From assembly GCA_023213395.1 (NCBI GenBank), contig CM041465.1:372001-436000 (forward strand): a stretch of 64,000 nt of DNA, read 5' to 3'. The translations under genes and the position numbers were made by a program. A model generated the notes under the pieces. It had not been told where the DNA came from and did no database searches. It worked only from the letters and a program-made list of their open reading frames with translations. Positions 35,636 through 45,471 of the stretch are shown piece after piece. How positions within the stretch are numbered: position 1 is the stretch's first letter; every line of letters begins with the position of its first letter. The stretch is from Cycas panzhihuaensis. Lineage: Eukaryota; Cycadophyta.

Positions 35636-38191
35636 TGTTTCCCGGCTTCCGGGAATGGATACGGAATCACCGACTCAGGTAAGTGCAGGTATGTCGCTTG
35701 CATTTTCATTGCTCTCCTTTACTGGGTGTTTGCTTGCGTATCTGCATGTGTATGACTTTGTGGGCGACCTTGTAGTCATCCACACTTATTTTAGCCTATA
35801 ACGACTATAGCAGGGGCACACTCCCAGTGAGTGTGGCACCCTGGTGACCATATTGCTTCCCGCATCTGCCCTCCTCGCTCCAAGATCCACTAGGTTTGCA
35901 CCAGCTCCGCCCGTGTGATGACTCATCATCATTTGGTCAACTTGCCATCCCACTTGAGCCCTATTTTTGCTCCTTTGGACCCGTTTTGTTGGCTTGTTTG
36001 CTCCTGGGTGGGTGTTTTAGCGTTATGTCAGCCTTTTCGGTCGTCTGCCCCCAACCTAGATTGGTTGGTGGGCCCCATTCTCTGCCCTAGGAGCGTACCG
36101 CCAGATTTTTCGCGGTACCACCGGAATATTCGCGGTATCGCGAATATTCCGTGACTCTGTCTCATTATTTTTAAAATCCGTGGTAGCAATTTCGCATTTA
36201 TTGCGAAGCGCCCGCGTGGCTCAGCTTTATTTCTCTTCGGTGCGCCCTAATCGCACGCTTTAGGGTTTAGCTTGAGTACTTAAGCCCTTTTTGGCTCATT
36301 TTCAAGGATCTTTTTTGGCTAACTTTTGAAGTCGCTCTCAAGAAAAACACTCTCCTGCTCTGCTCTTCTCTGTTTCTTCTTTGCTGAATGGACTGCACCT
36401 CTTCATACAGCGCCCAGCTCTCCTTTGGCTCGGCTGAGACATTCTCTCAGCCCCTCAAACGCCTTGGAGAGGGCTCCTTTGAAGCGGTTTCCAGCTGGTT
36501 TCTACCCAGGCAGTCTACGAGTTCCCCGTTTGCAGGTGTTTCCCATCACACCCCGTAGCAGGGCCTCAAGCCTGCTCTACTCCAGATCTGGGCTATTTTT
36601 CCAGCCCTTCTTCGCTGTCCTTTAGCTGAGGCAAATCCCTTGCCTCCCCTTCCCAGGTATTCTTCATTTTGCATTTGTTTTTTTGTGATATTTATGCCCT
36701 GGCTTATTTGTTCCTACTTATTTCGTGAGAGTTGGTTTTCCTCCCTTTGTAGGATCAAGTATACCACTCTCCCCGTGCTTCTTACTGCGTTTCTTTGTCC
36801 AAGACAATGGCGTTGAGGGGTTGCATAGGTTTTGGAGAGGAGCTGGGTGGATTAGTACCACCTTCCACGCTCCCTAGGCGCCTCTTAGCCCCAGAACCTC
36901 CCTCTCGCCTCGTGCTTCCCTTGGCTTGTAAACAAGGGTTTGAAGGCTCCTTTGGTCACCCAAACCCGGCCACAAGTTGCAAGACCGATTTGGGACCCTT
37001 TGTTCAGTTTGGGTGCCATCCATAGGCCCCAACCACGGGTTCTTGCTTCACCCTTGCTTCCGGTCACCGGTTTGCTCCCGTAGCATCCGGTCCCGTGGGT
37101 ATCTTTGGGTCTCTCTTGCCCCTTTTTTCAACCATTTTTCCAGCCTTGGTTCTTGACTTTCTCCTCACGCCTTGTGGCTCACAGGGGAGGTTGGGGCCGT
37201 TGCGGGAAGTAGGCCACCCGAGGCTTGCCTTGTTGTTTCCTTTCATTTGGGTCACTTTCCTTTGGTATTTTCCTTATTGGACTAACACTAATGCATGTAT
37301 ATTTAGACTCTTGTTTATGTTGCTAGACATATATTGTTAGATCTTTGCGTTGCATGTTAGTGCTCTTCCTTAGGGAAGAGGGAGACCCTTGTTGCTTGCA
37401 GGTACTCGAGGCAGCGGAGAACGTTGCGGCTGGCCTCTCTACCGGTAAGTGCTCTTTGCATGTATCATGTTTTATGCTATCTCATTTACTAGTTAGCATT
37501 CCTTTCCTTCCTTTGGTATCGCATTTACTTTTCCGGGGAGGGTAAGGAACCCCCTTTTTGCCCGCCGCTACATCCTGCATCCGGTACGTCGCGCGGAGTT
37601 GTTGGGTGCTCCTCGTGGAGGCTACGTCATCTCGCACGCCTTCGGCCCAGGTGCACGCTTCCTTCCTCTTTGCTACCCTTGTTCTCCCTTTTATTCTTTT
37701 CTTAGTAATTAGAACATTGAAAGATTAAAAGGGGAAATTACTTTTGTATTTGTTTGCTTTGTTGCATGTACCCCCTATTATCTGTAGGAAAGATCGTAAG
37801 AGTTTTCTTTGTCCTTACCTTTCCTTCCTTTTCCTTAACCGCATGAGTGCCTTGCTTCCCGCATCGCTCGTGCATCTGGTCAGGTTGTGTAGGATTACTC
37901 TTGGCCTGTGTGCAGTAGGCCTTCTCTTCCCCCCTTCTGGCCACCCAAGGGTGGGAGGGTCCTATTCCCAGGTCAACTCAGGTTCATCCTACGTACCTTC
38001 ACCCCTTGATCGAGGTGGGGAAGGGTCGCCCAATAGTAGCCATACTCCATTGCAGATCTCGAACTCGCGCTCCGGTGCACGGGGCGCTTTGCGTGGTAGT
38101 TACCCGCCTTTTAGGTTCCACTTTCTATCATTTCATCACTTACTCCTCCCACACCTATCAGTTAGGTAGTTATCCTGTAGCAGCGCGTCCA
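35636..38191 (+). repeat. Gypsy 5' LTR (2556 bp)
   Basis: Begins TGTTTCCCGG and ends GCGTCCA. It aligns to the 3' LTR over the whole length, identical over long stretches, with differences clustered in short GC-rich spots. ORFs within it are not supported as genes. Confidence 0.92.
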
Positions 38192-38192
38192 C

Positions 38193-38210
38193 TGGCGACC
38201 ATACTGGGGA
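38193..38210 (+). other. Gypsy primer-binding site
   Basis: tggcgaccatactgggga lies one base after the LTR. It resembles the tRNA-Arg-type site TGGCGACTCTGCTGGGGA reported for Ogre/Tat-type plant gypsy elements. Confidence 0.7.
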
Positions 38211-38364
38211 CTGCCAGTAAGGGAGCTAGTTTCGCTTTCTTCGGTTGGTTTCGCTACTCTTGTGTGATCCTTTTCATACTTATCTCGATCTCCACGTTGG
38301 GTAACCCCCAACGCGTGTGTTTTGCCGCTTTTTCCCTTTTCCTAACATTGTCGGTTGACCTTGC

Positions 38365-40715
38365 ATGCGGCGTTTCTCCTGTCGTCTGCGCGGTCTACCT
38401 CCCTTGTTAGAGGACCCCGAGTATCACCTTCTTGCCTCGTCAGATTCCAATCTGACTATGGAGGGATACTCTTCTGATTGGACCTACTATACTTCAGCCA
38501 TGGAAACCCATGCCTTTCCTCCTGTTATTCCCGGGTCCACCCAAGAGGGTGATGACCCCCTTTATTATCCAAATGACCAACACCTTTCTTTCGATGCTCA
38601 TCCTTCTACCCACGTCGTAGAAGGACCCGTTCCTCTTGAGGGTTGCCACGTAGTTGGCGATTCTCATGAGGAACGTTCCGAGGATCCTACCTTGTTTGAG
38701 GTTCCGATCACCTCTTACGAGTGTGTTGGGACTCCTCCTGTTGACGTAGTTGAAGCTTTCAATGAGTGTTGCCACGCAACACGCTTGCAACCACGTCCTA
38801 GGTGGTTTGAGGATGTTCTTCATGGAGGGGCCTCTTCCTCTTCCACTCCCCCACCTCATGCTTCATCCTCATCCACCCTTCCTATGACCACAAATCCTTT
38901 CGTGCCTACACGTACGTCCCACTCATTCCCTGCAGTGGGGGCGTGCGTGGCACCTTCCATCTCTCATCAAGGTCCTAATGCCTTAGGATCTTCTCGTGGT
39001 GTGTCTTTCCCTCAACTGAGGGTTAGCATACCCGCTCCTAATCAAACCAATGTGCCATCTCCTAATGTGGTGCATACCATCCGTAGTAGGCCTATTGGCC
39101 CTACTAGCTTTCCAACCACTAGTCATGTGGGATCCACTCCCACGCATCCTCCAGCCCAGCACGTTGGTGCTTCCTTCTACGTTCCCCCAGGATATACCTC
39201 TTAACCTTGGGGGCAGGGTAGAGGAAGCCGTCTTCCCGTTTATGGGGTGGATCCACTACACCCATATGGGGTTGCTCCACCTACAGGTGGCCCATATGGG
39301 CAAAACCCGGTTCCACATCCGTCTTTCCCTTCTTCCAGTGCAATCCCATCCGTCGTGCCTTCGCAAGGGAACCCGACTCCCTTCCAAGGCGCTTACCCCC
39401 ACGCCTCTTTTTAGCAAGGGGCGCTTCCTCAAGGAGGGATGGGTGTTCCACCCCCACCCGCTCCTTGTGCGTTACCTACTTCGACATTCGTTGATCCTAC
39501 GGTTCAAGCAAGGGCACGCCTTCATGGACTTTAGGTCAACCCTCTTTCGGTTGAGGCGTTGCGAACCAACTTGCCGCCTCATCCCCACAAGTTCCTAGAT
39601 TCGATGGGACTTCGCAAGACTGGCGGAGTATGTCGTAGTTTTCTATGGCATGCATCGATTCATCGGGCTTACGACCATATTTTGATGAAACTATTTCCTA
39701 GATCCTTGCGGTGGCGCCCTCAAATGGTTCTCTAGTCTCCACCCATTCAATCCATTCATTCCAGCAATTGGTGGATGAGTTCATCAACTATTTTGATGTA
39801 GCTCGTCCATTCGAGAGCGGAATGAAGTCTCTTCTTTCGCTCAAACAAGGCCACGATGAGATGAATCGTGACTTTGTGCGGCGATTCCACGACTTGCTTC
39901 ACTCCACTAAGGCAACATTGCCCGAGGAGCTGAAGCGAGACCTGTTCGTCAATGCGCTTCGTCCCGAAGTCCACGTGGAAGTCCTCAAGATGGGGGTGAC
40001 CACATGTGATTCCGCGATCGCCAAGTGCTTGGCGTTGGAGGCTATTGAGATCCAAGCGGGTCTCAAGAAACCTCTTAAGCCCTCACAGCGCCATGAGGCA
40101 CCACCCCCTACCAAAGATACCAAACCTTCCCAGCCGACGCGGTCTTCCTCTCATCCTACCGAGAGGACTTTAGACCCTCTCATATCAGCTATACGCTCAT
40201 TCGAGCATACGATGAAGGAGCTCAAGATTCAAGCTCCTTCATCTCCTACGTCAAACAAGCAAGTCCAACAAACTACCCAAGCCCCTCTTCCCAGGAATGG
40301 AAATGCCCGCCTCCTCAAGCGAGGAGGTCGGACCCCGCTTGAGAAGAAGTGGTGCTCCATTCATGGGGATTGCTTCCACGACGATTCGCGTTATAGGGCT
40401 CAGCATCCAAGGGATGCCCCTCGACGCGATTCTTCCCCCAAACGGGCCTCAAGGCCTAATTTGGATCAACCAGTTCATAAGGATCTGTTCCCTAAGCATG
40501 CAGGCCGTGATCGCAATACCCACCCCAAGAACAACCAGAAGCGAGGAAGATCGCCGGATCCCCGTCCTTCCCGCGATAAAGGGAAGGACGCTAGGAATTC
40601 TTCTTCCTCTTTTCGTTCTCCTAGCCGTCGCACCCCGTTGCCTTCACGACCCCGTAACAGGGGGAAGAAGGTGATCCAGTTGCTTAAAGCAACTCCCACT
40701 TTTGCCCTCACATGA
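38365..40715 (+). pseudogene. Gypsy gag region with frameshifts
   Basis: The first open frame (38365-39204, 279 codons) is a Ser/Pro-rich acidic N-terminal region. A shift near 39200 moves into a Pro/Gly-rich stretch, and another near 39600-39710 leads to the Gag core. The 334-codon frame at 39711-40715 has the retrotransposon Gag fold signature: SFQQLVDEFINYF, LLSLKQGHDEMNRDFVRRF, and LPEELKRDLFVNALRP. It ends in a basic, Ser/Arg-rich tail with a degenerate knuckle (WCSIHGDCFHDDSRY). It would form the particle shell. The upstream part could instead be a separate sense extra ORF, as described in some Tat elements. Confidence 0.85.
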
Positions 40716-40823
40716 TCTCAAGCCGCTAAGGAAGCAGCGAGAGCTTTTTGTCCTCCTGCTCCTTCTGACCCTCTTCCGGAGACCCTTCCTCCGGAAGTCC
40801 CTCTTTTTCCCAAGGCTATTCAC

Positions 40824-42346
40824 ATGCGGGTCGTTCACGACTTAAGGGCACTTACCCAACCTACTGGGAAGGGTAAGCCTTTCTCGGTCGTGGACGGGCT
40901 CCATACGGTCGCTGCAGGAATGTCCTTGATGGACGTTCTGAGGAGTTGTCCCAAGCAACGGGCCCTCCTCCTGGAAGCTTTAGGATCAAGTGACGTACCT
41001 GTCCATGCTTTGGGTGTCGCCCAAGGTGGTGGACCCTCTATTTCCTTTGATCCTAAGGATCTTCCCCCTGCCGGTGAAAGGGAACGTCAGTGGAACTTCC
41101 CATTCACCATCACCATCGATACACCGATCGTACTCTTCAAGAAGCTGTCGACAACGGTTCTTCCGTCAATGCCATGCCCTTGCGTGTCATGCAAGAGCTT
41201 GGTATTTCCGCCTTGGAACCCGTTCCCTGGCGATGCCAAGGGTATGACGATAGCGAGAAGACCCCTTTGGGATCTGTCGCGATTCCGCTTACCCTTGAGG
41301 GTAAGACCGTTCTTGCAAACGTTGTAGTCCTTGACATCGATGTGGACTACAACCTCCTTCTTGGTCGTCCATGGCTCGATCAAATGGGGGCCGTGTGCTC
41401 GACCCTTTGGGGACAACTTAAATTCGTCCATGATGGACGGATGAGAGTGATCCCCCGTGAATGCCCTTTTACTAAACAAACTCGCTCTACCAGTTCGGCA
41501 AACCAAGGTTCATCCACTCATGCCTCGGCTTGCTCTATTGGGATACCTAACCCGTCCGAAGAAGACCCCACGTCTTCTCCTCCTAGTCTCACGCGGTTCA
41601 CCCCTATTGGCGTTGGGAGTTACGGGTACCTCGCTTCGTTTAGCGATGATGAGTCGCTTGACGAAGACAAGGATTGTCCTCACCCCGTCTCTTTCCTTCG
41701 CGCCAATAGGTCGCACCTGCCTTGTTCTAGATCCCCGTCTAGAACCCCTCTCGTTGGTGAGGCTAGCCCTTCGTGCGTGTCGTACGTCATCGCTTGTGTT
41801 GACCCGCTTGTCGGCTTTTCTCCTTTTTCATTACCCCCCGTAGGTAATGGTTTTGAGGAATTACCTTCCGCTCCTTCTGGGGGCCACCTTTCTGTTTTTC
41901 CTTCAGATTTCCGTGAGGAAGCTGAGCAACCCGATGGTCATCACGGTCCCGTTGCTCTCACTCCCTCCAGCGCTTCTCCTACTCAAAGTAAGGTCATCCA
42001 TGGGGTGGATTATTTCGAGGACGATGAAGCCCTGCTCGAGCATCTAGCAGGCCTTGCGCCTAACCTGCCTTCTGGTCACCACCGGCTTGGTCACCAGAAG
42101 ATTCTCGCGGTCGGATCCACGCTTGCCGATCCGATCCTGTCTCCTGTTCCTCCTCCTCCCATTGATCTTGCCCCTCTCCACTTCGAGGAGGGCAACGCCA
42201 TGTGCATGGGGACAACCCAGGATGTAGTCTTGGCCCCGGGCAAGGTCATTAAGGTTGGGTTGGAATGCTCTCCTGATGAGGTAAGGGAATACTCCCTACA
42301 TTCCGTGAGTTTCGGGACATTTTCGCGTGGGATTATGCTGACATGA
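40824..42346 (+). pseudogene. Gypsy protease and start of pol, frameshifted
   Basis: Two overlapping frames (40824-41327 and 41090-42346) together carry the protease. The second has YTDRTLQEAVDNGSSVNAMP, where DNGSS replaces the usual DSG, then VLDIDVDYNLLLGRPWL and LKFVHDGRMRV, the typical retropepsin C-terminal region of Tat/Ogre elements. The rest is a Ser/Pro-rich linker toward RT. Near 42320, in another frame, EFRDIFAWDYADMKGIDLS marks the segment just before RT. The frame change near 41090-41130 probably prevents a full polyprotein. Confidence 0.85.
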
Positions 42347-42638
42347 AGGGAATCGACCTCTCGATTGTCACTCATAACCTCACCACCCTTCCTGGCGCCG
42401 CCTGTGTGCTGGCGTCCTTCACCGGCTCTCTACCACCGTCAAGATGGAGGTAGAGAAGCTTCTGGACGCTGGGCCCATTACTTCCATTAACCATTTGACC
42501 AAGTCTGAACCCCGATGGGTTGGTCCCTTTGTCATTATCGAATCCCTCGATAATGGTGCTTACAGGATAGCCACCCTGGAAGGGCTCGAATTTGAGAAAG
42601 CCATTAATGGGATGTTCCTTAAGAAGTTTTACGCATGA
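42347..42638 (+). pseudogene. RT N-terminus fused to integrase C-terminus by internal deletion
   Basis: The frame from 42444 starts MEVEKLLDAGPITSIN, the opening of a gypsy RT (canonical EVEKLLdAGFI), then jumps at about 42490-42510 to KSEPRWVGPFVIIESLDNG and INGMFLKKFYA, the GPF/Y module at the end of integrase. RT palm, RNase H and the integrase catalytic core are absent. One deletion explains this and makes the element dependent on others. The fused frame itself is intact for 64 codons. Confidence 0.85.
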
Positions 42639-43242
42639 TCCCTTGGTGATTCCTTCGCCTTGCTCCGAAATGAGCCTAAACTACCATCTTAGGTTGTCCC
42701 CATTCTTCCCAACCACGGGTAGAGTGGCAACTTAAGATGGATTCGTTCTTCTTTTTTCGGTTCCTTCCGCGGAACCCGCGTTCCCATTTTCTCTCGGGAA
42801 CCCTTGTGTCGTTTTGCTTGGGCATCCCCCAATCAGGAAGACACTTGGGGGCATCGTTGCTCCCATTTTCACCTCATTGCTTTCCTTCGCATATCCCGCT
42901 ATGCTCTCCTGTAGACATGTATGTCGCCCTGCTCCCTAACCTCACACTTCTATGTCGTCCTGCTCACGGCGTGTGTGTGTGCCCCTATTAGGCGTGTGGT
43001 CGTACATGGGAGGAAACGTGTGCGTCATATAACAAAATATCCACAACATAAAACATCTGCAACATAACATTCATAATACACAGAATAAATATACATATCA
43101 TCCACATATAACAAAATATACACAACATCTCATATCCAAATGGGGTTCCAATCACCCCATGCATATATATATACATATCAAAAATCATATCATCATACAT
43201 CACGGAAGCTTGTCCTTGCAGGGGGGGTACAATCATATAGCC
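42639..43242. other. Gypsy internal non-coding segment
   Basis: This lies between the integrase tail and the antisense ORF. The first part is ordinary; 43020-43200 is strongly AT-rich with many cata/aaca steps and an atatatata run. No domain is recognised. Confidence 0.6.
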
Positions 43243-44010
43243 CTATATATGACCCCCTGGAGGCCCATGCTTTCCCCTGTCAGATCTGTATGTACATGCC
43301 CTACTGCTGTGGCCCCGCTCCTGGGGTGCCATCTCCCAGTCTCTGTGATCCCTCTCCTGGGGACCACATGCCTCCGAGGCTCCTCCACAGGCCTCCGCGA
43401 GCTGCCTCGCCTCGCTCTCCTCATCCACAGGTCGTCTCGGGGTCGCCGCCGGTGTGGGTCAGTGTCTGCCCGGCTCGACCTCGAGACCATCTGCGCTACT
43501 AGGCGATCGTGTCGCCCGGATACGATCCCGCTCTCCCCGGAGTGCCTCCTCTGTCACCCTGAGACGCTCAGTGATCACTGCGAGTGGGTTACGCTCTCCT
43601 CATCTCCACCGCACCACCACCTGCCTCTAGAGCCTATACCGCCTCATGACTCATCTCGCTCGCGTCTTGCATCATCTCTCTCCTGCTGCAGTCGTCCCTG
43701 GGATGTAGCGTGCTCTTGGGACTCTACAGCCCATATGTCCCTCGCCCTCACCAATGGGGCGAATGCCTCTCTGTGGGCTCCCGCTGCTCTAGGCTCATCG
43801 CCTGCCTGGATGGGCGGTTGCCCCTCTGCATACACCTGAGGGAATATCTCCCTCGCCACAGCCTCTATCAGTCTCCTGATCTCTGTTGTACCTGCCAATG
43901 CAACACGCCATGTGTCAGTCTATATCTCACTATAAACAACAAACTGTGAACTTCGATTTGGGTCAGGTTTAGTGATTTCCACTCACTGGATCTGGTCTCG
44001 CCATCGCCAT
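43243..44010 (-). CDS. Antisense extra ORF in gypsy element, possibly spliced, probably decayed
   Basis: On the minus strand the frame at 43644-43930 encodes TTEIRRLIEAVAREIFPQVY, then a charged coiled-coil-like stretch (SQGRLQQERDDARRERDE). Frameshifted continuations (LRVTEEALRGERDRIRA; DEESEARQLAEACGG) reach about 43243. Upstream, an ATG at about 44010 begins a short exon ending at gtgagtgg (donor about 43986). A ttgcattggcag acceptor (about 43892) would remove a 95-bp intron, although the predicted join is one base out of phase. A TATA box lies at 44164. Antisense ORFs downstream of pol are described in Tat-lineage elements; function is unknown. It may instead be an untranslated relic. Confidence 0.45.
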
Positions 44011-44712
44011 ATCGTCTGCCTGGTCGTCTTGTCTCTCTCCGCTCTCGATCCAACGGTCGGATCTCCTCTGCATGCCTCTAAAGTTGGGTGGCGCTCATTG
44101 CGTAGGGAAATGGCTCGTTTCAAGACGAGAGTGGTGAAAATGAATCCATTTTCCCGTCGATTTCCTTATATAGGCGGGGCCCCCAACGGGCACTTCCTCT
44201 GTTTTTGGTCTCGCGTCAGTCGTTGGGACCGTCTCGTTGCCCCGATTACCTTTGCCTTACGGCCACATCGTCAATCGCGCTATGTTGATGCCCTTTTTGA
44301 CCTCCTGCAAGGGCATTTATGGTGCGTCATCATCGAACTTTTGGCCAGGGCCCTTCTGCATCGTTTTGGGCGCTACTCCCGTGCCTGCCCGAGTTTATAC
44401 TCGTTTGGCTCGTTTCATACTGGACTCATTTCATGATCCTTTCTTGCTCTTGGGGTCCCCAAAAGGGATGCCCCCCCACTCGGGGGCATGTTCCACTTTT
44501 TAAAGGTGACCTTTTGGCACTCCAGGGGTTGTTTCCCTCAGCCCTCATGGGTGATCCGATTGTTGTTCTCGCCAGGTTACCTCATTGCTAGGTCCTCCTA
44601 CCCTTCACGGCCATTTTCTCGACTTGTTGTGCATTGCTTTCATCACCCATCGATTGCTTGGATTTTGTGTCGCCGATGTCTCTACATCTTCTGGAGTAAG
44701 CGGGCCGGTAAT
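44011..44712. other. Gypsy internal segment around the antisense promoter
   Basis: Leader and upstream region of the antisense ORF, with no recognised domain on either strand apart from the TATA-like box at 44164-44174. Confidence 0.5.
44164..44174 (-). promoter_or_regulatory. TATA-box-like element of the antisense ORF
   Basis: cctatataagg on the minus strand, about 150 bp upstream of the candidate ATG at 44010. A Pol II core promoter is plausible but unproven. Confidence 0.4.
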
Positions 44713-45120
44713 CTGGACCTTCTGCATTGCGCATGGATCCTCATGACTCTTACAGACATAATCTCCTCCGCTCTGGGATCTTCCTCCCGGAGGCTACCAA
44801 CAAAGTGAGTATCTGACTATTATTGAAGCCCTTACTGATGCTCTTCGTCTCCATCACGGACCCATTGTTTTGTTTTGTGACTCTCAAGTTGTGGTGTCCC
44901 ATCTCACTCAGGTTTACCAGGTGCGATGCCCTCACTTGAGGACTCTCGCTTCTGCCGCGGATCCCTCCCGGCCGCTTTTCTTCATCGATATCCGGATATC
45001 CCTCGGGCCCTCAGCGAGGCGAGATAGCCTCGTTCGCCTCATCCTTGGCGCCGCCACTCCTTCTTCTTGGCCAGTCCTTGAGGTTTGCCTGGCCTTCCCG
45101 TCGCCCAAGCCCCAGGTCAT
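44713..45120 (+). pseudogene. Second RNase H-like domain downstream of integrase remnant
   Basis: Frames around 44720-44980 give DPHDSYRHNLLRSGIF, then after a one-base shift SEYLTIIEALTDALRLHHG and IVLFCDSQVVVSHLTQVYQV. The EYLxxIEAL helix and the CDSQVVVSHL strand-helix match the RNase H fold (normal: NNxAEYxALIxAL and DSxLVVxQL). Beyond this the fold fades (ARRDSLVRLIL near 45030). It lies after the integrase tail, so it is not the RT-linked RNase H. Tat elements are known to carry an additional archaeal-type RNase H, and this is the likely identity. Frameshifts make it non-functional. Confidence 0.7.
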
Positions 45121-45471
45121 CTGTCACTCTGTTTTACGATCCATTCGCACCTCCAAAACCAGGTCACTAACGAGGTAAAACTATGGTATCCACTATTTGT
45201 TCTTTATTTAGCTATGCATGTTCCTTTGCATCCTTTGTGGTGGGGCGGCCCCTCACATCTCATTCTCCCGATCGGTTTCGGGTGGCCCATGGCGGCCCTA
45301 TGTTGTCTCCACCACCGTTTCGTATCCACGCGTCCGCCATGACACTCACCGCACCCTTGCCTCTTGTTATGATCTTGATTGATATATCTATATACACATG
45401 TACTCTTGGCAGTTGTGTTGCCGGCGTCGCCATCGCACCGGGCTTAGCGGCGAGGCTCTGCGCCGAGGCGA
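45121..45471. other. Gypsy segment before the 3' LTR
   Basis: Non-coding. The expected polypurine tract is not clear: the bases just before the LTR are gcgccgaggcga, only partly purine. Confidence 0.5.

Noticed and set aside
38365-39204. Independent host gene upstream of gag
   Set aside because: It lies inside the LTR element, is low-complexity Ser/Pro-rich, and its continuation in another frame leads into the Gag core, so it is best read as the Gag N-terminus or an element extra ORF.
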